This document shows positions 22,817 through 33,900 of a DNA stretch of 64,000 bases, in pieces. A program made the translations under genes and the position numbers. The first letter of the stretch is position 1. The number at the start of each line of letters is the position of its first letter. The notes under the pieces were generated by a model. That model made no database searches, was not told the origin of the DNA, and saw only the letters and a program-made list of their open reading frames with translations. Source of the DNA: Limonium bicolor (taxonomy: Eukaryota; Streptophyta; Magnoliopsida; Caryophyllales; Plumbaginaceae); assembly GCA_023374045.1 (NCBI GenBank), contig CM041783.1, positions 122,017,503 through 122,081,502 on the forward strand, given 5' to 3'.

Positions 22817-24275
22817 TCAATAGAGAAGAAAACAAAGAAAGAACAAAGTAAAGATAAAAATTAACAATAAAGAAAGAAAATAACTCCCCTGGAAGGTAGA
22901 CGTGGGAGTTGGAACGGCCCTACGCCAGGTAAGTTTCTCTTTCACTATTGTGGGAGGAGGTAAAGCCTGGATATTATCGCGGAAACACATGAACACGGAA
23001 ACAGCTTCATGAGGATCACTACTAAGATATTTCTTTAACCGTGATCCATTGACTTTACAGCGGGTGCCGCTTGCGTTCTGAAGCTCAAAGGAACCATAGC
23101 CATTTGCAGAAGTGATGGTGAAAGGACCAGTCCAATGAGATCGTAATTTCCCAGGGAAAAGTCTGAGCCTGGAGTTATAGAGGAGGACCTGATCACCCAC
23201 TTGGAAGGTGTGCGGCATGATAGCTTGATCATGGATCTTCTTGGTACGCTCTTTTTAAAGTTGAGCATTCTCATAAGCGTTGTGGCGCAACTCTTCAAGT
23301 TCGGACAGCTGGAAGTTCCTTTTAAAGCCAGAGGCCGTCATATCGAAATTCAAAGCTTTAAGAGACCAGTAGGCCTTGTGCTCAAGCTCTACGGGTAGAT
23401 GACAGGCCTTACCAAACACCAAGCGGAAGGGAGTGGTCCCTATAGGAGTCTTGAAAGCCGTTCTATAGGCCCACAAGGCATCATCAAGCTTCATAGACCA
23501 ATCTCGCCGGGAAGAGCTGACTGTTTTCTGAAGGATCCACTTAAGCTCACGGTTGGAGACTTCAGCTTGTCCATTACATTGTGGATGATAAGGGAGCGCG
23601 ACCTTGTGATGTACTCCATATTTATGCAAAAGGGCATCAAACGGACGGTTACAGAATGGGAACCGCCATCCGATATGATTGCCCTAGGCACGCCAAATCT
23701 TGTGAAAATGTTTTTCTTAAGAAATTTAAGAACTGTCTTGGCGTCTGCAGAGGGGCATGAGATTGCTTCGACCCATTTGGATACATAGTCCACAGCGACT
23801 AAAATGTATTGATGTCCTTGAGATGGGGGAAAGGGACCCATAAAGTCAATTCCCCATACATCAAATAGCTCGACTTCCAAAATGTTGTTCAAAGGCATCT
23901 CATGACGTCGAGAGATATTGCCCATCCTTTGACAACTATCACACCGTGAAACAAACTGATATGCATCCTTATGCAGTGTGGGCCAGAATAAACCTGATTC
24001 GAGAACTTTTGCTGCAGTCCGAGTAGAACCATGATGTCCTCCTGCCTCCCTTGTGTGACAAAAACGTAGAACTGGAGTGACCTCACTCTCAGGAATACAC
24101 CTACGGATGACCCCATCAGCGCATACCTTAAAAAGGTAAGGGTCATCCCAGAAGAAGTGCTTGATCTGAGAGAGAAATCTCTTCTTCTATTGGGGGGAAA
24201 GATCATGAGGCATTATCCCGGAGGCTAAGTAATTGGCAATGTCGGCATACCATGGTTCGTCAGCGCTGGCACTCA
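22817..24275 (-). pseudogene. pol: Athila integrase, broken
   Basis: The integrase should join processed LTR DNA to the host target in the nucleus. The N-terminal HHCC zinc-binding region is readable at about 24140-23930 (CHTREAGGHHG, then CDSC). The catalytic core follows at 23925-23491, with the first Asp in WGIDFMG and the second in ISDGGSH. The Glu lies in [10 protein letters not shown] in the frame 23629-23255, so a frameshift near 23640 separates the second Asp from the Glu. A stop (CCCCAATAG region) lies near 24190 and another near 23254. The C-terminal domain with WTGPF is at 23218-22817, and its last ~25 residues are hydrophobic, possibly read-through of non-coding DNA. It follows RNase H after a frameshift near 24300. 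Confidence 0.85.
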
Positions 24276-25723
24276 ATGCATCGACAATTCAACCCAGTTG
24301 ACGGATACGTTCTTCTCTGATAAGTCCTCGATCTGCCCGATACTGAGCACTGTCTCGTCTGGAAAATATTCCCTAATGGGAACCCCATCATATGGCTCGT
24401 CTATGCGAGAAAGATGATCAGCTACCCCGTTGTGGCTTCCCTTCTTGTCCACGACTAACACATCAAATTCTTGTAAGAGTAAGATCCAACGCAGCAATCT
24501 TGGCTTGGTCTCTGCTTTAGTGAATAGGTACTTTAGGGCAGAATGATCCGTGTGTACTATAACTTCACTTCCCCATAGATAAGAACGGAACTTATCAAGG
24601 GCGAAGACAACAGCAAGAAGCTCTTTCTCTGTAGTTGTGTAATTTTTTTGGGCATCCACTAGAGTCTTACTTGCGTAAGTTATAATACGTAATACCTTAT
24701 CCTTCTTTTGGCATAGCGCGACCCCTACAGCGTAATCACTTGCATCACACATGATCTCAAAGGGGAGAGACCAATCAGGTGCAACGACCACAGGGGCTGA
24801 GACAAGCTTCTCTTTTATGATCTCAAAAGCCTCAAGACATTCCTTTGTAAAGTTGAATCTTATATCCTTGGCCAACAGATCACTTAACGGTTTTGCAATC
24901 TTCGAGAAATCAGCGATAAACCTTCGATAGAAACCAGCATGACCCAAGAATGCTCTTACTTCTTTAACTGTGGTAGGAGGAGGGAGCTTTTTGATGACCT
25001 CGACCTTGGCCTGGTCTACTTCAATACCTGCTTTGGAAACTCTATGGCCCAACACAATGCCCTCCCGTACCATAAAGTGGCATTTTTCCCAACTCAGCAC
25101 CAGGTTGGTTTCTTCACACCTGCCTAAGATTAGATCTAGTTGCTGCAAACATTCATCAAAGTTAGGGCCATATACACTGAAATCATCCATGAAGACTTCG
25201 ATACTTTTCTCGATAAAATCAGCAAAAATTGCCTGCATGCAACGTTGAAAAGTAGCAGGTGCATTACAAAGTCCAAAAGCATTCGAGTATATGCAAAGGT
25301 ACCGTAAGGACAAGTGAAGGTGGTCTTCTCCTGGTCCTCAGGTGCAATCGGGATTTGAAAATAGCCCGAATACCCATCTAGAAAACAATAAAATTCTTGA
25401 CCTGCAAGCCTTTCCAACATTTGATCTATAAAGGGCAAAGGGAAGTGATCCTTTCAGGTGGCGGAATTTAACTTTCTATAATCAATGCACATGCACCATC
25501 CCGTAGTTTTTCTTTGGGGGATCAACTCCCCTTTTTCATTAGGGACTGCTTCTATCCCACCCTTCTTAGGTACCACCTGCACTGAGCTAACCCAAGGGCT
25601 GTCAGAAATGGGGTATATAATACCAGCGTCCAATAATTTTAAGACCTCATTTTTGACAACTTCTTTTAGGTTGGGATTCAACCTCCTTTGGGCTTGCCTC
25701 AATGGTTTATGATTATCCTCCAT
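24273..25723 (-). pseudogene. pol: Athila reverse transcriptase and RNase H, broken
   Basis: These domains copy element RNA into DNA and remove the RNA strand. The RT fingers (KLLDAGIIYPISDSPWVSSV, then CIDYRKLNSAT) occupy 25723-25454 and end at a TGA where the family has Arg (CGA to TGA fits). The next segment ([28 protein letters not shown]) is in the frame 25438-25136 and loses frame near 25300. The remaining 346 residues (25313-24273) hold [13 protein letters not shown], the active site FMDDFSVYG at residues 41-49, and RNase H with Asp190, Glu229 and Asp256 (CDASD, TEKE, HTDHS). RNase H residues look intact; RT is interrupted at least twice. Upstream, the frame connects to the protease through one stop. 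Confidence 0.88.
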
Positions 25724-25891
25724 ACATATACGGTGGGTGCAAAAACTAGGATCAATACCCTTTAAATCTGCCAGACACCAACCTATTGCTCTCTTATGCT
25801 TTCCTAAGACTTCTAACAGTTTGGCTTCTTGCTCAAAAGAAAGAAGCGAGGAAATAATTACTGGAAGAGAATTCGTACCTGAAAGGAAGGC

Positions 25892-26971
25892 TTACTTTAG
25901 ATTAGAAGGAAGTTCCTTTAATTTTACCTCTGGTGGCTGCTCGACGGAGGGAACAGCTTTTTGAGGCGCACGGTCTAGACTGATTAGTGATGGTCTGCGG
26001 TTAGGATCCAGCTTGATGCCTTTGTTCAGTTGAACAATGGCATTATTGATCTCCTTGATTGGGGACTCTTCAATAGATGAAATCAAGACTTGGTCAAGAG
26101 CCTCCAATTCATGCGGTTCAATGGAAGGTAAAGAGAAATATTCTTCATCAACTGTGCAATCGTCCTCTCCACCATCTGCTGAAAGTCCCACACAATAGAT
26201 AGTATGGGCAGCGACACTCTTCCTTACCATTTGAGCCATATTGAACTCAATCTTTTCATCTTCGAATCGGAAGGTGACCTTGCCATCATTCACATCGATG
26301 ATTGCGCGTGCGGTACTTAGGAAAGGTCTTCCCAGGATTAAAGGGACTTCGGTATCTTCGTCAATGTCGAGAACTACGAAGTCGGCCGGAAAGATGAAAT
26401 TGTCAACTCCAACTACCAAATTTTCTACCAGTCCCATTGGTTTGATTGAAGATCTATCAGCCAACTGTAGGGAAAAGGATACCGGCTTCAATTGACTGCC
26501 ATGAATCCTGGTGAAAATTGAGTATGGCATGATATTGATGCTAGCACCGAGGTCACACAGACCATGACCGCAATCAATATCTCCAATATAACATGGTACA
26601 ATTGGTAGTCCGGGATCTTTCAGCTTGGGTGGTAATGCTCGTGTCAATGCTGCGGAGCACTCCTTGGTCAAACTGATCATCTCTACGTCCTCCATTTGTC
26701 TTTTATTGTTGATTAATTCCTTCAGGAACTTGACATAGGTGGGCATTTGCTTCAATGTATCAATCAGAGGGATATCAATACTTAAACGCTTAAAGATACT
26801 TAAAAATTTCTTAAACTGCTCGTCTAAATGCTTTTTCTTAAGCTTATTTGGAAATGGCAGTTTTTCAGTAGAAATTTGATCTTTATTTGGGGGAAAAGAA
26901 GTAGAAGAGGGAGAGGAAGGGATAGGAGCATGTGTCTCCTGAGGTTGTTCCTCTGGAGAGATTTCTTCCAC
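25892..26971 (-). pseudogene. pol: Athila Gag-Pro linker and aspartic protease
   Basis: A 359-residue open frame. Residues 1-40 are Pro/Ser/Glu rich and 45-115 form a helical linker. The retropepsin-like domain has its catalytic Asp at D140 in CDLGASINIMPY and the second conserved block VPLILGRPFLSTA near residue 209. It would act as a homodimer to cut the polyprotein. DLGAS rather than DSGA is usual for Athila. It ends at a TAA at 25892 after LPSNLK, but the same frame continues for about 55 codons into RT-linker sequence, so this stop is probably a mutation within a longer polyprotein. Its own domain appears intact. Confidence 0.88.
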
Positions 26972-27178
26972 GTTAGTAGGATCGCATTGCTTTTCTTTTT
27001 CTTTTCTTTGGTCCTTACCTATCTCTCTTCCGCTTCTGAGAGTGACTGCACTTAAATCGTTACTTCCATGGGTAACTGTTTTTGCGTGCTCCTTAGGTTT
27101 ATTTGGTTGTGAAGGTAATTGGCCGGTGGCCTCGCTGTGTAAGCATTTGCTGATCTGAGAGTGTAGTGACTTCTTTTC

Positions 27179-28382
27179 CTAAGGGCGAGATGTCTTCTGT
27201 GTATCGTGATTTATCAAGCCTTCATTAATCCCGCATCTCGGCCATCTCGGCTTCATGATTGATGAATATTGGGGTGGTCTACCACCATATGTTGGTTGCT
27301 GGAATTTCTTGATTTCCTGAAATCTGGTGGTTCTGGGAGTTTGGAGAAGTTTGAATATTCTCTGCCAAGGTTGTCTAAAACCTTGGTTGTTGTTGACATA
27401 ATTCACTTCCTCAGATGCCTTTAATTCCTGCAACTCAGGGCACTGTTCGAAATCGTGTGGTCCTCCACACTGTGTACAAAACACATCAGAAGGTAAGGAA
27501 ACACAGAGGTGCGATACCTGAGGTTGTCTTGAATTTACCACTTTGCATGCTGGGGAAGAGACTAGCCAATTGCTCCACCACTTTCTGCAAGGCACTAACT
27601 TTAGTGGATTGCTGGGCGTTACTTTCCATTAATTGTTCATGACTCTTCAACAATTGCTCGATCTTGCTGTCGCTTCCTCCTACTTGGTATAGACCTGGGG
27701 TGCTGCCTCTGGAACCACCGGTAGCCCAATCCCTTATTTCTTCACAAAGGGATTCAATTCCATTAAGGAACTGCTCTCCGGGTTTCTTCAGGATATCAGC
27801 ACCAAGGGAAGAAAGTACCATGGTCTTACATTGGTTCACCAATCCTTTATAGAATAATTGGGAGAGTTGTTCCTTGGTGAGACCATGGTGGGGGCAAGTC
27901 AGAAGCAACCCTTTGAATCTATCCCACGTTTCGCCGATGTTCTCTGAGCCTGGTTGCCTAAAGTTATAAATTTCAGCAATCATCTCTAAGGTTCGGCTTG
28001 GGGGTAAGAATTTGTCATGGAATTTAGTGGCTATGTCATCCCATGTGTGAATAGTTTGTGGGGTTATGCTATGGTACCACTTACTTGCCTTCCCTGTGAG
28101 GCTATGAGGAAATAGGGAAAGTCTAGCGTATTCGAGAACTGTATCTTTGGAAGTAAGGCTATTTACGTGCTGGAGGAACTTTGTAATGTGGAGTAAGGCT
28201 TCATCAGGATTAGTTCCATCGAACATTCCTAACTCTTTCACACAACGGATTTGATGGTAAGGATTTAATTTCTGCCATTCCTCATAATCTGCTTGGGAAA
28301 GAGCGGGAAGGTTTATGGCAGGTTGTTGACCTTGGTTGGAAGGTCGGTTAATGTTCCTGACGGTCTCCGGTATGTCAGCCAT
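27179..28382 (-). pseudogene. gag: Athila Gag, frameshifted before the zinc knuckle
   Basis: Gag is the structural protein that packages element RNA in cytoplasmic particles. I place the start at 28382 (MADIPETV...), because 21 codons upstream are open but basic and leader-like. The retrotransposon Gag domain is clear (WYHSITPQTIHTWDDIATKF, then CPHHGLTKEQLSQLFYKGL). After about residue 290 the frame is lost near 27560. The continuation in another frame has one zinc knuckle, CTQCGGPHDFEQC (CX2CX3HX4C, one residue shorter than the retroviral consensus), and then a Gln/Pro-rich tail. Between 27178 and 26972 there is no frame-consistent coding sequence. Confidence 0.85.
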
Positions 28383-28445
28383 GGTATGGTGCTTTCTTTT
28401 CTGTCTTTGTAGGTGATGGAATGTCCTTCTACTTCTGTGTTGCAC

Positions 28446-29396
28446 TTAGGAGAACAAGTACCTAAAAGATGAAAAGAAATAAAATAAATTTTTTTTTTAG
28501 TAATATGAAAAGAACAAATAATCATTAATATATGCTTCTATTAAGTAGACATGTCATTGTCATTACATAAAGCATAGAAGATACAATAAACTATAACGAA
28601 ACATATAGAAAATACTAAAGTTTACAACTAGTAGATAACCCTAAACCTAGTACGCCTAATTCTACTAGTGAATATCGCATATGAGGGAGGCCTTTGGTGA
28701 ATCCTATTGGTGAAGATACCCATATGAGGGTATCTTCCCCTCAGTTCATCCACGGGCATAACACTCATGCGGGCAGTAGTCCTAAGGCGGTGATAGGCAA
28801 GGGCGGGTCTCAACTTCTTCCTCTTGATGAATATTTCTACCCCTGTACGGGGGTAGAGTTCATTAACCACATATATATGCAGAAAATGGAAGAGATCAGA
28901 CTCCTCGCTTTGAAACTTTGCCACCCATATGTTATTAGACATCCTGAGTACAAAGTTAGACAAAGGATGAGAACATTATAAGAGGAAGGAATATCATAAA
29001 TATGGAAGGAGGAAAGAAGAAGAAAAAAAATAATAAATAAATGCTAAAAAAAAACACGGCCGGGTAGAGTGCCGGATAGAATGTGTCTGGCATCGGACTT
29101 CCTCCGAATTCGCCGGATCATAAACACCCGGCATCCGACACGGCAGGTAAAAAGAAAAAAATTGGCACAACCAAAATTAGAATTTAAATAACATTCGTCG
29201 GAAAAAAAACTTTCAAAATTGTAAAAAATGCCGGGCTTAATGCCGGGAGTATGATATCCGGCACAGACTTCCTCTGATGAAACCGGGTATAAGACGTCCG
29301 GCACTAAGTCCGGCATATTCAACATTTGGAAAACAAAAACCAACGAAGAAAACAAAAAGGCTATTACCAATTTTAGGACTTGGACTAATTCCAACA
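28446..29396 (-). other. Athila leader between primer site and gag
   Basis: About 0.95 kb with no credible protein. A cluster of GCCGG words, like those in the LTR, is present at about 29056-29330. A duplicated segment (CCATATGAGGG, ATCCTATTGGTGAAGATACC area) lies near 28680-28740. Confidence 0.6.
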
Positions 29397-29413
29397 CCCC
29401 GGCAACGGCGCCA
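29397..29413 (-). other. Athila primer-binding site (tRNA-Asp type)
   Basis: On the minus strand, three bases after the 5' LTR, TGGCGCCGTTGCCGGGG begins. It has the TGG expected opposite a tRNA CCA end and matches the tRNA-Asp-type site known for Athila elements. It fixes the orientation. Confidence 0.9.
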
Positions 29414-29416
29414 TTT

Positions 29417-30984
29417 TGCTAACTAAGATTTTAGTAGGTTATATATACACATTTATTTACAAGAATTTAAACAGAAACATAGGAAAAGAATCAAGAAAGT
29501 GCCGGGTAACGCTTACCCGGCATCACACACGGCATAAATAAAAATAGAAAGAAACCTACTCAATCCATACGGGTAGCAAACAAAAACCCGGTCAAAAGTA
29601 GCAGGGAAGCATTTTAAGACCAAGTAAGTCGAAGCCTAGGGACTTGTATAGAAAATTAGTCCTAGCCTTTATAATTAATAAGTAAAAGAGGGGAAAAAGT
29701 GTACAAGTGTAAATTAAGCAACTTCCTACAACCTAATCTAAATGATATTTACAATGATCCGCCCCATATTCGAATGGTCAACGTCATAAAAACACTAATG
29801 ATCGTCAAAGAAAAGAAAAAACCAAGAATTTAGGCAACTTCTGAAAGCGCCGGATGTCATGCCGGACAGGTTTCACACGGCAAAGACAAATACCTTGAAT
29901 GTGCCGGACGATCTGTACCCGGCATTCAATCCGGCATGTTCAGAATGTCAAATTACTCTTCCAGTTCGAAGCCGAACTAAGTACTCCCAAATCATTATCG
30001 AAAACTAACAATATCTAGGTAATCAACGAACCAAAAAGGGGAGAATGGAGTGGTTAATTCTAAATCTTGAATTTCATCCCTTAAGCCATAAAAGACAAAT
30101 AACAAAACCACTTGGAATTCCTCAACCTATCTGCCTTACAAAGGTCAGAATTGAAGTACTTGGAAGAAGGAGAAACTTCATTCCTAATTGCAATAACCAC
30201 AAAATTCCAAGTTGATTATATCTTTTATTGAATGAACATTGTGTGTTTACAAAGAGAACTACTTCAAATCAGTACCACTAAGGATTCTAATGCATCCTCT
30301 ATTTCAGAATAAAAGAAGAACAATCAAGGGGGAAAGGAAAATGATCTTAGCCTTCACCCGATGACAACTTCTTCTTCTCTTGATAAATGATGCACGATCT
30401 TCCTCCAGCGGTACTTCGAGACTTTTTGAGGATTTTCAGAGTGCAAAAGTATATGTGAGATGATGGCCAAAAATGTAACATTCGGCCTCCTTTTATAGAC
30501 ACCAGAAAGTATTGTGCCGGACGTCTTGCCGGGTCTGTTTTATCCGGCATGTATATTTGAAAACGTGCGCGGGCTGTAACGGCCGTAACCGCAGGGCGCG
30601 AAAAGTCACTTATGCCGGACAAGTATGCCCGGCACCATACCTGGCATCGAGTATTTAGATAACGGTAAATAACCGCTATCTTTTGGTGAACAGGCGTAAC
30701 TCTTTGATAATGCCGGATACAAACTACCCGGCACCACGCCCGGCCTTACTCCTTTAACCTTGCTTCTGTGCCGTGCATGAGGGATCCGGCTGCAGATCCG
30801 GCAATACTTATGTTTTGTGTGTTTTTAATTTCTCTCCTTGCACAGAAAAACACACAAAACATAAGACTGAACATATAAAATCAATTTACATATAAAACAC
30901 ATAAATACTACCTATTTTAACCGTAATTTAACTAATATTATTACAGATCTAGCATATAAAATATGATAAGTCTACGGCTTATCA
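29417..30984 (-). repeat. 5' LTR of the Athila element
   Basis: The 1568 bp partner of the LTR at 20327-21879, ending TTAGTTAGCA next to the primer site. The differences are mostly isolated substitutions and 1-3 base indels; the largest change is in a T/G-rich run near 30810-30860. It is followed outside by AACCA at 30985-30989. Confidence 0.92.
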
Positions 30985-30989
30985 AACCA
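30985..30989. other. Target-site duplication AACCA, right copy (Athila)
   Basis: Identical to 20322-20326. The host LTR sequence resumes immediately after it (CAGTTATCCGCC), matching the uninterrupted LTR near 51445. Confidence 0.9.
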
Positions 30990-31581
30990 CAGTTATCCGC
31001 CATCCTCAGTTCGAATTCTCTTTGACAAAGTCTTCAAAAGAAAGAAGAAAACAAGAAATAAAGAAAACCGTGACGGGGAGAAGGATAGAAACAGAAGAGA
31101 TAAGGGGGAAGAGCTAGTGAGGGAAAATGCTTACTCTTTCTCTGGAATATCGAGGGCGAAAGCTTGGCGGCAGCGGTAGGAAGGAGAATGGAGAAGATGA
31201 ACGTGGTGTCTCGAAGAACTTCAGGCGAAGGGGCAAAGGGTTGGTGGTGATTTGAAGAAGGGCGAAGATTCCGAAGAAGATGAAGAAGGTTTCTGAGTTT
31301 TTTGTTTGAGTTTGAACTCGGGAAATCGCAATGAAAATCGGGAATCAGACAGACCAAAGGAATAAGAATGTTGGGGATTACCACTTGCCAGTAAAACGTG
31401 GGTGACTGTAGGGTTTAAAGATTGTTTTTATAAAAGGGAGCAGACATATGTCAAGTTAGGGTTTTTGTTGAGTCATGGGCTTATGAATTGATTTTTATTT
31501 GGGCTGACAAGAGAAATGGGCTTTATCTGAGGTAAAAATCGGACCAGGGAGGATAGAAGAAGCAAAAACGGGTTTCAGCAG

Positions 31582-31650
31582 CTCCCCAGTCTCGAACTCA
31601 TAACCTCTAGCATACCCCTTGCATGCCTCTACCGGTTAAACTATGACATA
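31582..31650 (-). other. tRNA-like segment 2 in the 3' LTR (A/B-box pair)
   Basis: The minus strand reads TAGTTTAACCGG (A-box-like) and, 44 bases on, GAGTTCGAGACT (B-box-like). A stem GCATG/TATGC closes a 7-base loop where an anticodon arm would be. The T stem is poor, so it is not proposed as a working tRNA. Confidence 0.45.
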
Positions 31651-31724
31651 ACTCGTTAAATGAAGCAACAAAATAAAAGAAGAACCAAGTTGCGGGCTGA
31701 AGCGGAATAAAGAAAATGCTTTTG

Positions 31725-31796
31725 TTCACGCCAAGAATTGAACCCGAGACTCACGGGTCATATACAAGTACTTTAACCAGTTAAGCTAGGTCGAAT
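31725..31796 (-). other. tRNA-like segment 1 in the 3' LTR (A/B-box pair)
   Basis: The minus strand reads TAGCTTAACTGGTTAAAG (A-box-like) and, about 43 bases on, GGGTTCAATTC (B-box-like). In the 5' LTR the B box is GGGTTCGATTC, the consensus form. The acceptor and anticodon stems are weak. It is probably derived from a tRNA or SINE head. Confidence 0.5.
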
Positions 31797-32423
31797 TCCA
31801 GTATATACATGAGAGAAATAATACGAACGTTCTAAAATTTACTGGATAACTCTCCTAAAAATACGACGAATCCAAAAGAAAGTATACAATAAAATGAGAT
31901 GACTAATCTGATGACATGAAAGTATGGAATACAATTAAAAATAAGATTCAAAACGTCAAGAGATATAAAATAAAAGAAAAGCATATGTACATGAAATAAT
32001 GAAAATTAATGCTCGTAATGAAGATAAACACTCAAAGTAAATAGAAAATAAGGGTAGTAAAAAGGACACGCGAAATAATAATAAAAATAGTGACGATAAA
32101 ACGGAGAAAGTCAAAAAAGAAATAACAAATAATAATAAAGTATAAATCGATCGAACAAGTAAAATAAAACAAGGTAATAACAAAAACGTGAAATGTATTA
32201 AAACAAAAGCAACAAAATATGTACACAAAATGAAGTAGGTTAAAACGGATTACAATAAAAGGCTCATGCTCCCTTCTCCATAGGGATGTGAGGTTTAAAT
32301 GTCGGGAAAGAGAAATTCCTTTAGTTGAAAACGGGGACGACCACCTTGTTTCTGAAAGCATGTTTATTTTTGCATTTTTTGTTTCAAAAAAAAGGGTGAG
32401 AATTTTTGGTGTCTACAGATGGC

Positions 32424-32432
32424 TCCCCTTGA
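32424..32432 (-). other. Polypurine tract of the giant element
   Basis: The minus strand reads AAGGGGAGC followed by CATC and the LTR start TGTAGACACC. This is the plus-strand primer position. Confidence 0.8.
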
Positions 32433-32578
32433 TTCAATTCTGCAACAGAAGGCTTGCAGAATTGGATCAAGGTTGACGGGGTGCCAAAAATTCTCACTAT
32501 GGTTTTATGCGTGCAACGAGATGCAGTTGCCAATGGAGCACTGTGTGGATGCAGCGGGAAAAATTAGATGATAGTGGG

Positions 32579-33410
32579 ATGCACGAGGACTTATGACGAG
32601 CCTCAAATAGACCTCTTGACATCTAGCTATAGGACTTATGACGAGCCTATAATGCAATTGAAAGTACGAGGACTTATGACAAGCCTCAACTAGACCTCTT
32701 GACATCTAGTCATAGGACTTATGACGAGCATATGATACTAACAATTAGGTTGATTGGGTGCACGAGGACTTATGCCGAGCCTATAATGCAATTGAAAGTA
32801 CGAGGACTTATGACGAGCCTCAACTAGACCTCTTGACATCTAGTCATAGGACTTATGACGAGCCTATGATACTAACAATTAGGTTGATTGGGTGCACGAG
32901 GACTTATGACGAGCCTCAACTAGACCTCTTGACATCTAGCTATAGGACTTATGACGAGCCTATAATGCAATTGAAAGTACGAGGACTTATGACGAGCCTC
33001 AACTAGACCTCTTGACATCTAGTCATAGGACTTATGACGAGCCTATGATACTAACAATTAGGTTGGTTGGGGTGCACGAGGACTTATGACGAGCATCAAC
33101 TAGACCTCTTGACATCTAGCTATAGGACTTATGACGAGCCTATAATGCAATTGAAAGTACGAGGACTTATGACGAGCCTCAACTACACCTCTTGACATCT
33201 AGTCATAGGACTTATGACGAGCCTATGATACTAACAATTAGATTGATTGGGGTGCACGAGGACTTATGACGAGCCTCAACTAGACCTCTTGACATCAAGC
33301 TATAGGACTTATGACGAGCCTATAATGCAATTGAAAGTATGAGGACTTATGACGAGCCTCAACTAGACCTCTTGACATCTAGTCATAGGACTTATGACGA
33401 GCCTATGATA
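32579..33410 (-). repeat. ~180 bp satellite-like tandem array in the 3' region
   Basis: Units begin with TGCACGAGGACTTATG at 32580, 32759, 32893, 33073 and 33253, giving periods of 179, 134, 180 and 180, with a partial last unit. Each full unit contains four copies of GGACTTATGACGAGC embedded in two related ~90 bp halves (one with CTCAACTAGACCTCTTGACATC, one with ATAATGCAATTGAAAGTACG). The second unit lacks ~46 bp. Units are very similar, so amplification was recent or the array is homogenised. Such arrays between integrase and the 3' LTR are known in the Tat clade and have given rise to satellites. Confidence 0.9.
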
Positions 33411-33639
33411 CTTTGTGGGGTTGTACGAAACCCGCTGCTTCGAGTGGTTGATTCGAGGATGAATTTGATCGTGGATTGATTTGGGATTGGATGTTTTTCG
33501 GTTGGTCCTGTGAGGGATGTGATAGATGTTGCCCTTGGCTTCTCCTGTGTGGGACTTTATTTTGATTCTGTTTTGACAGTCTCGCCCGATGTGCACTGTA
33601 GTTTCGGGATCCTGTAGGACTCTTGGCTCCCGAGTTTGA

Positions 33640-33900
33640 GATGGCACCGGTTTGGCCTGTGACCCCCTTGTGAGCAACGACTCTGGGATTGATGGGTTCG
33701 GGTTCGATATGATCTGAGGGCTCCGGTATGATCGGATGGCTCCAGTTTGATCTGTGACTCCCTTGTGAGCAACGACTCTAGGATGATTGATGGGTTCGGG
33801 TTCAATATGATCTGAGGGCTCTGGTATGATCGGATGGCTCCAATGCGGTTGGGTGGCTCCGGTAGGGCTCTGAGATGGCTCCGGTTTAGCCCCGAGATGA
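33640..33900 (-). repeat. Second tandem repeat in the 3' region (~95 bp period)
   Basis: Two main copies start near 33658 and 33756, sharing CTTGTGAGCAACGACTCT, GATGGGTTCGGGTTC and ATGATCTGAGGGCTC. Further GGATGGCTCC fragments continue to about 33890. Long Pro/Ser/Arg-rich minus-strand frames across it arise from the repeat and are not taken as genes. Confidence 0.75.

Larger units (their letters stand above)
20327..30984 (-). mobile_element. Athila-lineage Ty3/gypsy element nested in the giant element's LTR
   Basis: The element is 10,658 bp with LTRs of 1553 and 1568 bp, a 5 bp TSD, a tRNA-Asp-type primer site and gag, protease, RT, RNase H and integrase in that order on the minus strand. 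The RT active site FMDDF, the DLGAS protease motif and the primer site are typical of Athila. Many Athila elements carry an extra env-like ORF between integrase and the 3' LTR; here that interval (21880-22816) is under 1 kb and has no frame. The two LTRs differ by roughly a dozen substitutions plus small indels, so insertion was recent relative to its host element. The coding region has several stops and frameshifts. Confidence 0.93.
15495..32417 (-). repeat. 3' LTR of the giant element, split by the nested Athila element
   Basis: Without the 10,663 bp insertion (element plus one TSD copy) the LTR is ~6.26 kb. On the minus strand it begins TGTAGACACC at 32417 and ends at 15495 with CCATA instead of the expected CCACA, so the terminal CA is mutated compared with the 5' LTR. 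It contains, in plus coordinates, a three-unit repeat (16753-16902), W-box array (17339-17622), G-quadruplex minisatellite (17743-18125), an 80 bp duplication (18421-18580) and two tRNA-like segments (31582-31796). Differences from the other LTR run at about 1.5-2% in the first 600 bp by eye. Confidence 0.92.

Noticed and set aside
22817..22900. Hydrophobic C-terminal tail of the Athila integrase frame as an env-like transmembrane segment
   Set aside because: It is a short continuation of the integrase frame in T/A-rich non-coding sequence, with no signal peptide or separate ORF.
31725..31796. Functional tRNA gene
   Set aside because: A and B boxes are good but acceptor, anticodon and T stems pair poorly; kept only as tRNA-like.
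32579..33410. CRISPR-like array
   Set aside because: Units are head-to-tail near-identical without unique spacers, inside a plant retrotransposon.
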